Positions 11,400 through 23,880 of a stretch of DNA of 64,000 bases are shown in pieces. The position numbers were made by a program, and so were the translations under genes. Source of the DNA: Diphasiastrum complanatum (Eukaryota; Streptophyta; Lycopodiopsida; Lycopodiales; Lycopodiaceae). The DNA lies in contig CM055104.1 in assembly GCA_029204225.1 (NCBI GenBank), positions 54,788,538 through 54,852,537 of the forward strand. The letters are read 5' to 3'. The notes below the pieces were generated by a model. That model searched no databases and was not told the DNA's origin. It saw only the letters and a program-made list of their open reading frames with translations. Every line of letters begins with the position of its first letter. Positions within the stretch are counted from its first letter, which is position 1.

Positions 11400-14300
11400 C
11401 CTCGAGGCCCACCTCCAATCTCAAGAGAATCATTGGGATGCCATTTTCCTCTACTTGAGGTTATTCTTCCTAAATCAATAATAGTCATTAATTGATACTC
11501 TATCATTATTTGCGATTGTGAAACTCCTTGAGACCTAAGTCAAGATAGCTATTTCAATATTATTACTTTAATATAATTGAGGAAATGAAGTTAGTTGCCT
11601 TGGAAAGATTTCATCAACTTTTAATTTTTTATAAATATATCATACCATGTGTGCATTCCTTTTAGTCTAATATTATTGGCAAGTCATGTTCCTGTCATGT
11701 GCCAAATCCAAGCAAATAGCCATTACATGGAAGTAAAGCTAAGAGCAAATAGTACAAAGCATTCAAGATAGCATATCCATAAAAAGCTAGAAACAAGGAG
11801 ATATCTATGGAATCACATAAGGAATGAAAGAATAAGTACATAGCAATGAATAGAGCATAAAGATAAGGCACATGAGACCTAGCAATGGAAATCCCAAGGC
11901 TCACATTCACAAGAGAAAGCTTAGAGCTCTCACTTTGCAAATGAGCCAAAAGATCTCAAAAGTGATGTCTCTGCCTACTTATAGACAATGTTCAATGATA
12001 ACCATTAGCCTTGCATCTCAATCATTAAAATCTCACATGAAGAAATTGTCGTCATGATCAATTTCCAATATAAAAACCAGTATGTTTCGATTGATCATCT
12101 CTGAAAATGACAAAAAACATTCTAATTGAACTTTCATTTCCAATAATATTGAGTGAATGATATGCTTGCAAAGATTTTGATTTCTCCCACGTTCCTCGTT
12201 TACACAATTTAATTTCCTTGAGCCAAACTCTGAAGTAAAAATCATATTACATGATTTTAGTGCATTTTCCACCAAGCAAAATACACTGCATTTTATGCAT
12301 CACAATTTTCGAACTAAAGCCTAGAAAGGATTCTTTTGCATCAAAACAACTACATTTGAATCACAAATTGTTCAATTTTATTGGTTAATATCCATCTTTT
12401 GGTCAAGTCAAAGTTGATGAAATTTGCTAAGACAACTGAAATCAAACCAAATGATGGTGTTGGATTTTCCACCAACAAGACCACAATATTTCATGCATCA
12501 AGATTTTCCACCCGATGCATGGAAGAATTTTTGTTGCATCAAAAGCATTACTTCGTCTTGCCAATGTCAATAAAAAATTGTTCATTGTTATTGGGTTTCC
12601 ATTTTTTTTAATTCAAAATATGTGAAATTTGTCTAGACATTTGGAATCACATCACATAATGCTGGATTTATTGCTAATATCCATAATTCCCACAGCGTTA
12701 CCAAGAATGAGAACATAGATTTAAAATAGCAATAAAGGAGAATGTGCAATCAAAAAAGTGCACAATATTATCACATCATTTATAGATACAATCTTTTAGG
12801 ATTTGTTATACAATTCAGGAGATTATTGCGTATGGTATATAGTATATGCCAACTAGTTGGAACTTTTAATATACAATATTCTAGGCATTTCAAATGTAAG
12901 GAAAATGAATTTCTATCGTCAAGCAATAGAAACAATCATCCAGGAAGCCTAATGTAATCTAACTTCCTCAAACAAACCAAACAATGTGTTCAATGAACTA
13001 TCATGACTAGCCTAACAAGTTATGGTAGGGTCGTGTTCATGTTCACAAGAAAAATTGGACATTGATTTGTAAAGATTTATAATTTGAACAGGGCCCATTG
13101 GTAGCTTTTCTAGCTTGCACACATTCCACCTTGGAGACTTGTGCCTTCCAGGTCCTTGCACTTAGGATATATCCTTTTTCACTGTTATCAGAGGTTAGAG
13201 TTTACACTCATCGATTTGATAAAACGGTACTCACATGAAACGAAAGTAAGAAAATGCTCAAGCTTGCATGCTCGCAAAAATCAATCTTTCAACAAATTCT
13301 GATTTACAGTGCTTAACAGATTCAAACTATCCTTCGTTAGGATTTGCAGATCTGCTCATTCGGATACAGTTGAGCTGTTATCAAATCTTGAAGCCCTTTT
13401 AAGGAACTCGTATCTGGCTATCTTTCCCTATCCAGACTCGCTTGAGGCTTTTGAATTTGAACTTCCACTTTTCCTTTTTTTGGACTTTTTGAAGATTGCC
13501 TGTTAGGTATTTTTCTGAAATCCTCCTTTTCAACTTTCAGATTTGCAGACCCAAAAATTGCCAGGGTTGCAATTAGACTCACATAAGTTGCATTTTCTAC
13601 TTGCTTTTTTTCCCATAATGGAACTTGCATGGTGAGAGGGAAGGAGATTTTAAATTTTAGTTTTCCCCAGAAGTTAGCCTCATCCTATACTCTAGAATTG
13701 CCACAGAATTTAGACTTGCCTGTGTCTTTTGAAAAAAACAGTTATTTCAAGCTCAGATTCACATGATGCGAGGCTAATGCGAGTTTAAACTCTCAACGTG
13801 GAAAGAGGGGGTGGGGGCGTGGGGGGGGAAAGGGGGGGGTTTAGCAGATTAAGCAATCATTAGAGAGAGCTATAAACATGGCTCTCCATTTGTGACTTTG
13901 TCGAATCTCAGCTGGATGGAGCAACTTCCGGTTTGGAATGCTTTCAAATGTTTACTGGTTCATCCAGGACCTCAAAAGATGCCGCCTTGTCCATGCCAGT
14001 GCCTAAAGCCCATGTTTTGTTAGGACAAGCACGGAAAGTCCATGCCAGTCCTACTCTCTCAGCTTGAGGCTAGTCAGCTCTGGAAAACTGAGAAAAAGAT
14101 TTACAAATAGTTTTTCACATGAGGGTATCGGTTTGTGCACCCCATGTGTAGATCGTCTCATGAGTTCAAGAATTTCTTTAGCTGTTCTCTGCTCAATGAT
14201 CAGGGGTTTGGAAATGGTAGGAAAGACTTATTTAAAAAGTTACAAAGAGCATGGCCTCTCACATTGGCAAGGCAAAGAAAAAGCCTTAGCATGACACATA

Positions 14301-17300
14301 CAATGGAAATCAAAGCATGAATGATATCGTTGGAGGCCAACAATTTGCAGAGGACAAGTTCAAGAAGATATGTACAAAGTGGTATGAGCTTTAGCCTTTG
14401 GCAATGGAGGTAAATCGACCAAGCTTGAGACTGATAGATTCTTATTGAGCAATAGCGTGAAGTCGCTCAAGCAACGAGAAAGCCGATCACAAGCACACGA
14501 AGTCGGGCTTAATACTTGGACAGCAAATTCACAACTACAAGATGAAGGAGCTGACAACTATGGAGAGGAGTTCCTTTTGAGCGAATGATTGAAGGATAGA
14601 AAACCTGATTGATTTGCTCAAACAGTGTGCACGATAGACAGTGAACACAATTAATAGCATGTGGCGACATGAGAGACAAAAACCAGATCGCCTGATAAAT
14701 CAGATAAGAGACAATGTCCTTCAATGACAGTAAACAACGTTTGGCATTTTACTCCATGGAGGCTTTGGTAGTGCGTATCTCTGGCTTAGTCTCCAACCAA
14801 ACAATCAACAACGCTTGCCAGGAAGAAAGCCTGTTTCACATGGTATTCTATACTCCTTTCAGTGGCCATCGGTCATCCAATGTTGGGGAGTCGCCCAAGA
14901 GGACCTCTTCAGCTACGCATAACAGGAATATATTCCCTTGGTAAGGATTCAAGCTAGCAGAGTGGGAAGATACAGCCAGGAGGCTGGCAGCGTATACTCG
15001 TGCTCATGGCATGCCATTTAAGTATCAAGCAATCGCAATCAACAATTGGGAGGAATCATATAAGAAAAGAAGATCACACAAGCACGTCAAAATATTTTAT
15101 GATTAATATGTATCCCTGCCTGTAGCCAAAAAGGCGGCTGGCCAATACATTTAGCAGAGCTGATAGTGTTTGTATGGATTTTGGACTTTCAAAAAGGCTA
15201 GACATTACCTAGCAACATCTCCACATACAAATCCAAAAAAGTGGTGTAGACATATATGAACACTCAAGGTTGCTTATGTGAATGATAAAAACTCTCATTT
15301 GAGTAGCATTAGGGACCTTTTTTTTATTGATTTTACGATCATATTTCACTAAGAAATTAAGCAAATAAATTCTATGGATATTCATACATAACTTTATTCA
15401 AAAGTACGGAAAATTGACCTCAAGCCAACAATAAGCTAGCAATTATGCATCAAAGACACATTGAACCAAAAAGTGGCATGTTGGTGAAGACTTCCTTTCC
15501 TCTCCTCCAGGTATGCACAAAAATGACTTGAAAAAAAAAACGTACGTGGTAAAATGTTATGCCTGCAAAAAGAATGAATACTAGTAAAATTTTAGATACA
15601 AACCTAGTTACATGGAAACACCTTCAAATAGTTGCATAGGGACTATTGAGGACAAAAAGGACAAAAAGGTTCATGTTAAAACTTTTTAAGTGCTCTTCCC
15701 CCAAACTAATTGCTATACAAGCAAAAGCAAGTCAACAAAAATCTGTCATATAAATCAGCATTTTTTTTTAAAATTCCTAATAAATAACCCTTCCTAACCT
15801 GAGAAGCCTTGATGTTTAGTAGATTGTGCAGGCGATGCGCCTTTCTGAAAAGCCTTTCAAGTCCATGATTATGGGTCCACCTCCCCTGGCTCAGCTAAGA
15901 GCCTAAACATTCATATGGGTGTCCCTACCAAGTATAGCCTGTCTACATGGAAAGGTGAATGAGTTATGCTTTACCATGGAACCACACTAAGTGCAAGAAA
16001 ATTTTATAGATGTAAGCTTTTGCCCGTCAAAACATCTAGACAGCAACTCCAGCAATCTTTACAATGTAACAGAGCTTGAGAGACAAAAAAGAATTTCGTG
16101 AATAAACCCTATGCGTGCTAATGCATGGAGACATCCACAGAAATATGATCAGGTATCTGAGTCGCAAACATGGTCCTTGGAATCCTCCATTACTTACAAA
16201 TTGACAGTCAAATGGGATTCTGATTAGTGATCGCTGTTTCACAAACACATCCACAATATAAAATCACAAAAGGGTGGTATTCCAATAATATAAAGATAAC
16301 TCATCTGCATAGGAGCTAGTTGTTGAATATAGTCATGAAGAAAACTTGTGCATCTAAGTACAGATATATGAGCTTGCAATGTGACAAAATTTATCCTGAA
16401 CGACTAGCCATCTATCTCCCAGCATTTCACAGGTTTACCACTGCAAGAAGAAAAAATCTCCAAAAACTAAATAACTGCTCCATTTGCTTGCCATACATAA
16501 TTATCTGCAGGCACTTTGAGCCCCAATTATTAATGTTAATTATCTAATGAATGATACAATACGGGACAACATCATTTCCCAAAGCAAGTTGCAATGAATT
16601 AAATATTCTTGTGGCTTATCAATTAATCTGGAAAACAGAAGCAGCCTCTTGCAAAGATATTCATAGGCTACACTAGCTTCACAAAAGATATATGGTGCCT
16701 GCTATCCTGCAAAGCTGCTTTTTCCTGTTATTGAAGAGCTAAATAAAAGAACTGAGCAAGACAAATTTTTAAACTCCTTTGTAGGAGCTCTTTCCCAAGT
16801 GCATGGCCACGGGAATATGGCAGCTTGCCAAAGTTTCACATTGTCTTTGAGATTCAGAAAGAGTTCAAATGCAGATATACTTGCTATTTGATCACAATAA
16901 GGATACGAAGGTGTACTGAATACATTGCTTGTACCCATACCTGCCAATATGAAAGTAAGGGATGCCAAGTTATGTTCACATTCTTGCAACAAAAAATAAT
17001 CAATAGCAAAACAAATCACATGGCAGACCTCAGGAGGGATTAAGTGCTACAGATAATAGCAGTCATTCTGATGACTACAATAACTACAACATGGATAAAA
17101 AGTTTAGTGCTTGTCTCAGGGAGCTTTTCTAGTCCAATCTTGTACAGATCTCTTACCCTCGGCATATATTCTTGTTAGTGTGGGTTTATGGAAATCCATG
17201 TTGTTGAGCATATACAAGGTTTTTGGTAATGCATCAAGATCTTCAAGCCTGAACTCTTCAGTACAATGCGACCAGCTCCAACCATACTGCTAATGTAATA

Positions 17301-17320
17301 GAGCACAAGGTCACCTTCTC
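11400..17320. other. Intergenic, no gene recognised
   Basis: This is AT-rich sequence with only short random frames. A small homopolymer-rich stretch (G-runs at about 13,805-13,840) is present. I saw no transposon domain, tRNA or conserved coding block. Confidence 0.5.
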
Positions 17321-17329
17321 ATTAAAAAA

Positions 17330-17878
17330 CTACTGAATGGTACAATTGCAGGATTGTGACTCGCCATCCTCCTCATCGGACTCCCCTGAATCACTGTTCA
17401 GTGCTCGACCCATAAGAAGAGGTGTTGAAGAACTTGAACACGTGCTATCAAGTCGTAAAATAGAGCATGGGAAACTGCAAAGCAAGCATTCTAAGAAAGG
17501 GGAAAAGACCAGAGACGACGAAGCACAGTACCTCCGCTCAAACTCCTTCACTTCTGCAATGGCTTTGCCATAACCGTCCACCCACTGCACTTTCCGCCTT
17601 TCATTCAATTTTGGCACTGCCGCATCGCTCCTTTTGCTATCTAATCCCTCCTCTAGGCTTTCAGAGCCTTCCGCAGGCGCTGACAAACTCTGTGGCATGA
17701 GTGGCAGCGTAGCAGAGTCTGCATCCTCCACGTTCATCTGAAAAGGAGCCTGTAGGCAAACTGCATCCTCAACAGTTTTCCTGTTTGCAGAGTCCACATG
17801 CTGGTCAGTATTATTATCCCTGTTCAGGAAAGATGGAGATATAATGAGAGGAGCAGAAAGGTCTTCACGCTCAATCAT
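17330..17878 (-). CDS. Small plant protein of unknown function with a CaaX-like C-terminus (two exons)
   Basis: Proposed exons on the minus strand are 17,878-17,532 and 17,444-17,330. They are joined across an 87-bp intron with GT at 17,531 and AG at 17,445 and give 153 aa in frame. The intron is a multiple of three with no stop, so the unspliced frame is also open. The N-terminal part is low in recognisable motifs (MIEREDLSAPLI). The C-terminal part has a basic/aromatic block (RRKVQWVDGYGKAIAEVKEF), an acidic Ser/Asp/Glu stretch (SGESDEEDGES) and ends CNCTIQ. A final C-T-I-Q fits a CaaX prenylation box with a second Cys nearby for palmitoylation, which would place the protein on membranes. 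I recall a plant family with this VQW...G..L..V.EFE-acidic-Cys layout but no established function. The open frame extends upstream of 17,878 without another ATG, so an upstream exon is possible. Confidence 0.6.
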   Translation of the reverse strand: MIEREDLSAPLIISPSFLNRDNNTDQHVDSANRKTVEDAVCLQAPFQMNVEDADSATLPLMPQSLSAPAEGSESLEEGLDSKRSDAAVPKLNERRKVQWVDGYGKAIAEVKEFERRYCASSSLVFSPFLECLLCSFPCSILRLDSTCSSSSTPLLMGRALNSDSGESDEEDGESQSCNCTIQ

Positions 17879-17893
17879 CCCAAAACTGTCCAA

Positions 17894-18800
17894 TGTTATA
17901 TGATAAGTCTACTAAAAGGTTTTGACGTTCACGAGGAATGATAATGTATTTTCCTGCATACGGCTGCAGCATAGAAATTAAACAAAAGCCCCTTGGATGC
18001 ATATGGCCGACGCTAGGGTTTGTAATATTTGCTGCAACAACTCCCACCCACCGCTCTGCTTCATATATTCTCCTGTGATTTGTCCTTTATATGGTCGTGT
18101 GGAGCTGAACTCATGATATCAACGAAAACGAGATCTTCGCCAGCATGCCACTTATTAGAAAACGGCTTCATTTACTGTGACATATTTTTTGGTCTTTCTT
18201 GCTTGCGTTTTCTTATTATGTGTTTGCAATACAGATCCGCTGCAGGTCCCTGATCCTATCAACTGTAATCCTATCAACTGTAGTAGGTTAAGAAAATGCA
18301 CCAGCAGGCCGAGGACTTCGCTCTTCCAAAGCAATGCCGAAGCGCACAAACGGCAGCAGATATAATTGAACTGAACCTTTCCATGTGGCCTTGTGCGCAT
18401 ATCTTATCAGCCACGCTTGAATGATAATGAAAAATTTGAGCTTATTCAAGTGCCGAGGAGAAGAATCTAGATATGCCTGTCGCAACACCACTCTGACTGA
18501 GAGCTACTGATGCAAGAAGGATAATAAAAGCAAGATCTTAACCTATTAACACGAATAAGAAAACATAAGCCGCTGCCTTTCTGTGGAACATGCAAAAAGC
18601 AATATAAAGAAAAGGGAAGCAAGATAAGAAAAAAAATGGTACAGAGAAAGCCAGTGCCCGCATGTAAATAAGTGAAAGAAAGGACAAGAAAAACGAAAGA
18701 AGAAGGCAGAAAAATGAGCAGTTCAACGACGTGAGAGGAGGAGACAGAAAAACGCCCTGTTCAGGGAGCAAGGAGAGAGCTATGGCGCTTGCTCTACGTG
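17894..18800. other. Intergenic/upstream region of the CaaX-like gene
   Basis: This lies upstream of the minus-strand gene and would hold its promoter. I could not fix a TATA box or transcription start. Only short frames are present, with a short direct repeat (ATCCTATCAACTGTA) near 18,250. Confidence 0.4.
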
Positions 18801-18806
18801 TAGCCG

Positions 18807-18809
<3 letters not shown>

Positions 18810-18837
<28 letters not shown>
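18810..18837. repeat. (GA)n microsatellite, short
   Basis: About 14 GA units. Confidence 0.95.
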
Positions 18838-18841
<4 letters not shown>

Positions 18842-18922
18842 AGGGAGAAGGAAGACAAAGAGGAGGACGATGGAAAGAGAAAAGACACCATCGTAAAGGC
18901 AAAAGGAAATGAGGGTGTTAGG

Positions 18923-19838
18923 TATAGGGGAAGGCCCCCGGCCCGAGGGCCCAAGGCCTTAAAACAGGGAAGGCCCGAGGGCCGGGGGCCTTCCCCGACA
19001 TAAAGCTACATAAAAAAATTTCCTTCTAGACGTTTCTAGAAGTGTTTACCTCGGCCCTCGAAAATTACCCCGCCCTTTTGTTTTTCACTCTCTTTTCATC
19101 TCTTTTCATTGTTGCTTGCAGACGGAGGTCGCGATGGAGGTCGTGCATCTGTGGTGGCGAAGGAGGTGCTGAAACTGATTCAAACGCGCTGCGTTCGAGC
19201 TGAGGTGAGGAGCATTCTACAGAGCGCTTCATTCAAGGAGGAGCATTCTACAACACAAAGCAGCGATTGAAGTGCACGTTTCTTCACCGTCTGCTGCAAA
19301 TATTGCAGCCCGCCCAGTTTCATCAGGCGGCCACACGACTATGGAGGGCCTTTCAAATGGTCACGTGTCTGGAAACAGCCGCAGTATTGCAAACTGGCCC
19401 AACGTCGGAGTTGCTTGCATTGTGCAGCAATAATACATGCATCAAACAGTTAGAAGAGCTTTGATTTTTAGCACTTTTCATGTAAATATTTGTTTGTTAT
19501 GGGCTATTACTTCCTTTGCTCTTCTTACATCGTCAATCTGGCTTCCCATTTCACATCAAACGGCTTCAGTAATGGTTTTGGTATCTGCTTTATGCACAGC
19601 CACTACAGTCATTTCATTGTGACTAATCTTTCATGTTCATGTAGTTTTTCTCCTTCTCTCTGACATGTTTATGGATCTTGTCAGAATGTTTATAGTTGTT
19701 TTTACAGAATTTTCACAGTTGTTTCAAGGGGGGATGACCTCCCTTGAGGGCGTTCTGCCCTGGGAGGGCCCAGTGCTCGAGGGCTTGTGCCTGAGCAAGG
19801 TGGAACGGCCGAGGGGAAGACGACCTTCCCCTACGTAA
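18923..19838. mobile_element. Possible MITE-like element with TAGGGGAAGG ends and a GC-rich hairpin
   Basis: TAGGGGAAGG occurs at about 18,924 and its reverse complement CCTTCCCCTA at about 19,827-19,836, giving ~10-bp terminal inverted repeats about 0.9 kb apart, flanked by TA. Just inside the left end, 18,926-18,997 forms a near-perfect GC-rich hairpin (GGGGAAGGCCCCCGGCCC against its complement). The right end has a weaker GC-rich fold (19,735-19,836). No transposase is present. This could be a small non-autonomous DNA element or just clustered GC-rich hairpins. Confidence 0.35.
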
Positions 19839-19839
19839 T

Positions 19840-21300
19840 TCCAATGTGCAAAGGTGGACGTTTTTTTGTTTTTTTTTCAGTCGTACGGTAAGGACGTACG
19901 GCCGCACGTGTGGATGCAGGTTTTTTTTTTGCATTTATAATGCAATTTTTTTTACATTTTTGTTGTTTGGTGAAATGTGCATGTGGACAGCCAATCAAGG
20001 GGGCTATCACACAGAAAGTTCACGTGCTATGTGTCAACATTTGATTGGCTGATTATGAGAAGAATGATCACCTAAAATTTTAGTTGTAAAATCCACATGA
20101 ACATTGTGTGGGAGGAGGTGACTCCAAACTACAAAGGAAACCTGAGCACTTGGCATACACATGACGTAGCATTTGGAGATGGACGGTCCATATGAAATCT
20201 GGTTGCAAGCATGTACTATGGCTCAGAATCTGCGTGTTGATAACCAATCCAATGATGCCAGGTCTCCGCTATCATCTGCTCACAAATGTTACGTACATCA
20301 AGGAGATACATATTAGCCTAGCCCACTCAAAATTTGGCATTGGACCCGGGAATTTGGTGTTGGTGCCAGGGAAAAAGGTCTCGTTGGTGTCTACGATGCT
20401 CAAGAGCGTGCTATTGCCCGCAAAATTTAGCATTGGTGCCAGATAATTTCGGGGTGCCCAAAAAATGGCCCCGCTAGTGCTCGGGAGGCTGTGTTACTGC
20501 CAGCTACAAAATTTCCTGGTCACTATCTGTGTGGGCGAGGCTTACACAGTGACACCACATGGCACAATTCTACTGCATCGGGCTCAAAGGCACGCACGGA
20601 CAATTAGAGAGAGAGAGAGAGAGGTGTTTAATCATATGTTTATAACTTAATTGTGTCAATTTCTTAGTCCAATAGACCATTTTGGTCGGGTGGAGCCAAG
20701 TGCCACCTGAAGCTAGAGCTTAGAGAGGTTTGAAGGCCTTTGCTCATGGCTCTTCACACTCTATATGAAGTATGTCTTATTCCTGAGTTATGAGGCCTAC
20801 AACATCATGTTGTGATAGATAGCTTGTAGCTTACCCCATTTTGGTGTTGAATCAATCTAAACACGAGAGGTTTCTTCCTACAATGTAAAACTTGTCTTGG
20901 ATTCAAGAGCTTTCCCTTGATATGGCTCCTTCTTCCAAGATAGAACAATGTTTGGTAATTTTGCTCTAGATTGCAGCATGACTTTGAATCGCATTTGTTT
21001 CTATTTCCAGTCTATGACCACATTAACATGATAGAGCCAAAGTCTTCTGAACAACACAACATACGCAAGAACACCAATTAGTTTGATAATTATAAAACTC
21101 CTAATAAATGTCTAACCTTAGACATTCATCGGAAGCTCTCTATTTTCTCCAACTAGTTTTCTTCTCATGGAGTCGACAAGTTTCAACAATACCTAATGCA
21201 AGTGTTGTTTCTTTGACAATTGCTTTTCAATCAATTGCTACATTAAACATCCATCAATTTGAATATCTATTTGAGGTGCTCTTTTACCATCTATGTCAAT
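19840..21300. other. Intergenic, no gene recognised
   Basis: Nothing codes convincingly here. 20,330-20,500 has short repeated phrases (AATTTGG, TTGGTG, GCCAGG) as in many decayed retroelements, and a short (GA)8 at 20,607-20,622. Confidence 0.4.
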
Positions 21301-21310
21301 TTACCCAATG

Positions 21311-21375
21311 GGGCGGCTCAGTTGGTTGGCTTGACATCCAAAGTTTCTTTGGTCTTGGGTTCGAGTCTCCCCTTG
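21311..21375 (+). mobile_element. tRNA-derived SINE head (A and B boxes)
   Basis: GGCTCAGTTGGTTGG (21,314-21,328) matches an RNA polymerase III A box. GGGTTCGAGTCTCCC (21,358-21,372) matches a B box at tRNA-like spacing of about 30-35 bp. It does not fold as a complete tRNA with a matching acceptor stem, so a tRNA-derived SINE is more likely than a tRNA gene. The 3' end of the SINE was not found. Confidence 0.45.
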
Positions 21376-21499
21376 GAAACCAAGAAGCATTTATGTCAAC
21401 CTTTGATATTCTTGAATACGATCACAAGTTTGTTTTTCTTCTTTTCCAATGGGTTGTAAGTATGATTCAAATCATTTGCCATATTATTCATTACCTTTG

Positions 21500-22570
21500 T
21501 TGTACATTGTAATTCACACGTGTGAGAGAATATTCCCGCCTGTGTAGATTAGGCTTAGGTAGGTTAGATCTTGATTATAGGGGTAGGCAAGTCATTTTGG
21601 TCATCATTCCTTAAATCTAGGACCAAACTCCATGAATCTAAGAAATTGGTGAGTCAATCTAACCGCCATGGTTGGTAGACCTAATGGTTAGGTCAAGATG
21701 ATGAGTAGGTGCACCTAATGATGATGCGGCACCTGAACACGTGTTGGACCTGCTCAGCCAACCAAGAATACTATTTCTTTGTACTATCAATCAATCATTC
21801 TATTGAGAGATCAAGAGAGATTTTGGAGTCATTTGACAATTTCTAGCAATCTACACATTTGTATTGTGATTTTGTGATTGGAATGTAATCTAAACTTTGT
21901 AAGCTTCATTCTTTGTTAGCAGGCCGTACTGGAGGTCGTACCACACACATGTGGAGTCGGATTTACTTGTTTTGATCATCTGTTGATTGCTCTTGATTGT
22001 ATGAGTCTAAATTGTCAATCTAAATTAAAAAATTGGATTCTAGTTTTGCAATAGATAGATAGATCAATCAATCAATCACTCTTGGAGTCTTTTGTAGGCT
22101 CATTTATGGTCCAAAGTATTGTACTTCAACAAAAAGTTGAACCAAAAGATGGTTTGCAAAAGAAAAAATGTGATACAGTTTCAAAATCTCACATGCATTC
22201 TTATAAGCTTCTATCCATACCAATCTAATATCTCAATCAACTATGGACCATATATTATCAATACAAGTATATTTAATGTTAATTTCAATATAATTAATCT
22301 TCTAATTCTGTAGGCAAAAACCTAATTTTGGAATGCAATGACTTGAAGATCATGTGGATAGCGTAGTTAAGTCTCGCAACTTTAAGATATTATTTGTAGA
22401 TAAGATGATGGTGTGGACTATCCATAAGTTCTTAATAATAAGAATAATGCATTATGTTGACAAGGAGATTTTAGATTAATTTTGATCCTTCATTGATGAA
22501 AAATGGCCAAGATAACATGTCCTTTTTTGCTACCGGTCCCTGGCAACAACACCCCAAGTAAACGTGTACG
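21500..22570. other. Unassigned, LTR-like sequence
   Basis: It contains CACACGTGTGAGAG (21,514) and ACACGTGTTGG (21,738), the G-box palindrome seen in the copia LTRs, and short tandem ATAGATAG/AATCAATC runs near 22,050. No domain is visible. It may be a solo LTR or decayed retroelement. Confidence 0.3.
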
Positions 22571-22578
22571 TAAGTGTA

Positions 22579-23053
22579 TGTCATAATTGTAAGGATCGCC
22601 TAGTGAAGATCCGACTAGATCTTGTTGCATACAACCAAAAGGACACCTGTGGAGCAAAACCACCCAACCAACAGGAAATGGCTAGTCAATACGCTAACCA
22701 CTTCACCCCCATGCCATGGTGAATGAATGCAAGAGAGGAGGGGCTCCTGGCTTCAAGGATCAGAAAATCCAATAGAGAGATGGGTGAGTTTCCATGGTCT
22801 ATATTCTCTCCAAGAGGAGAGAATATTTCTCTTAGGATCCCCATGCAACCTGAATTAGCAATTGACCTCCTATTCTTGAATTATAGTAGTGAAACATCGT
22901 GCAAATGCTCCTATGTCCAATTATAGATTATTAATTAATTTATTGGCCAAGCCCGGAATGATGAGGCATAACTAATAACCACATACACTGGAGTGACTGA
23001 CTATCCATCTCAGGAATTATTCTGAATCCCTCATACTGGACATGGACGTAACA
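22579..23053 (-). repeat. 3' LTR of a second chromovirus copy, inverted
   Basis: On the minus strand it begins TGTTACGTCCATG at 23,053 after a purine tract (AAGGGGGAAAGAA) and ends ...CAATTATGACA at 22,579, about 475 bp. It aligns end to end with the LTR at 1,439-1,912, including the paired GAGAGAATA/TCTCTCC block, but with many substitutions, so the two are different insertions of one family. Confidence 0.8.
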
Positions 23054-23176
23054 TTCTTTCCCCCTTAAACAAGTTCTGTCCTCATAATGAGCAGCTAGGA
23101 AAGCTCCACATTTGTATGCTTTTAACTCTTTCCCATGAATCATTATCCTCAATCTGACCATCCAACCTAATCAAAT
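23054..23176 (-). pseudogene. Chromodomain end of the second chromovirus copy
   Basis: The minus-strand frame reads HLIRLDGQIEDNDSWERV and matches LITWKGRTEDDDSWEWV of the copy at 1,325-1,375. Only about 40 codons plus the untranslated tail remain. The coding part is cut at 23,176, directly against the primer-binding-site junction at 23,177. Confidence 0.75.
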
Positions 23177-23225
23177 GACCCCTAGGTTACATCGACGACA
23201 CAACAGTGGCGCCGTTGCCAGGGAG
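23177..23225 (+). repeat. LTR end plus tRNA-Asp primer-binding site, plus orientation
   Basis: 23,177-23,205 matches the last ~29 bases of the LTR family at 28,722-29,387 in plus orientation (GACCCCTA...CACAACA). After one base it is followed by TGGCGCCGTTGCCAGGGA (23,207-23,224), which differs at one position from the complement of the 3' end of plant tRNA-Asp. This primer site is typical of Ty3/gypsy Tat/Athila-type elements. The rest of this plus-oriented element is missing, and the next base begins a minus-oriented LTR. Confidence 0.65.
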
Positions 23226-23411
23226 CATAGGGGTCGATGTAGCATAGGGGTCCGTCACTGGGAGCGGCAACCTCGCCTTCACCTACATAGCAAGAAGCGA
23301 GAGGGAGAGGAGAGAGAGGAGAAAGAGAGTGGAGAGAGGGAGAGAGAGAATGCCTAGGTTGAGAAAGGCTTTGGGGGCTCGAGCGCCTACCCAAAGCTAT
23401 TCTATCCCAAC

Positions 23412-23490
<79 letters not shown>

Positions 23491-23880
23491 TGGAGAAACC
23501 AAGAGAGTTTTCTTAGAATGAGAATGGAAGATGATACAATACAAAGGAAATGACTCCCTCTTATAGATTTTAGAAGTGAGCCTCCTTCACTCTCATTGGC
23601 CACTTCATTGGGGCAAGGATTCTAATCCAAGCCTTTAAAATAAACACAACTTAAATCTATTGGTGCTAAGAAAGCACAAGGGCACTCACATGATTCATAT
23701 GAGTTTTAAGTTGGACCCTTTTAGCTTTTTTATTTGCAACTTGACTTAGGGCCTCTAATGTCATTTTAGAGTTTTAAGCCCCTAGTCTCTTATTCCTAGG
23801 AATTACAACTTGCTACTTGTGCTGGGTTGGTCTTACACGTGCAAGATGCCAATGCCCTCACACTTATCACCCTACTTACA
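23226..23880 (-). repeat. 3' LTR of a non-autonomous LTR element (LARD-like), minus strand
   Basis: Almost identical, in direct orientation, to 28,722-29,387, apart from the (GA)n tract length, a small indel near 23,665 and scattered changes. The minus-strand start TGTAAGTAGGG is at 23,880. The last ~10 bases of the LTR are replaced by the inverted primer-site segment at 23,177-23,225. It contains its own (GA)n at 23,414-23,484. Confidence 0.8.
23414..23484. repeat. (GA)n inside LTR
   Basis: About 35 GA units inside the LTR; the other LTR copy has a longer tract. Confidence 0.97.

Noticed and set aside
21311-21375. A functional tRNA gene
   Set aside because: A and B boxes are present but no acceptor stem pairs, and no plausible anticodon stem could be drawn.
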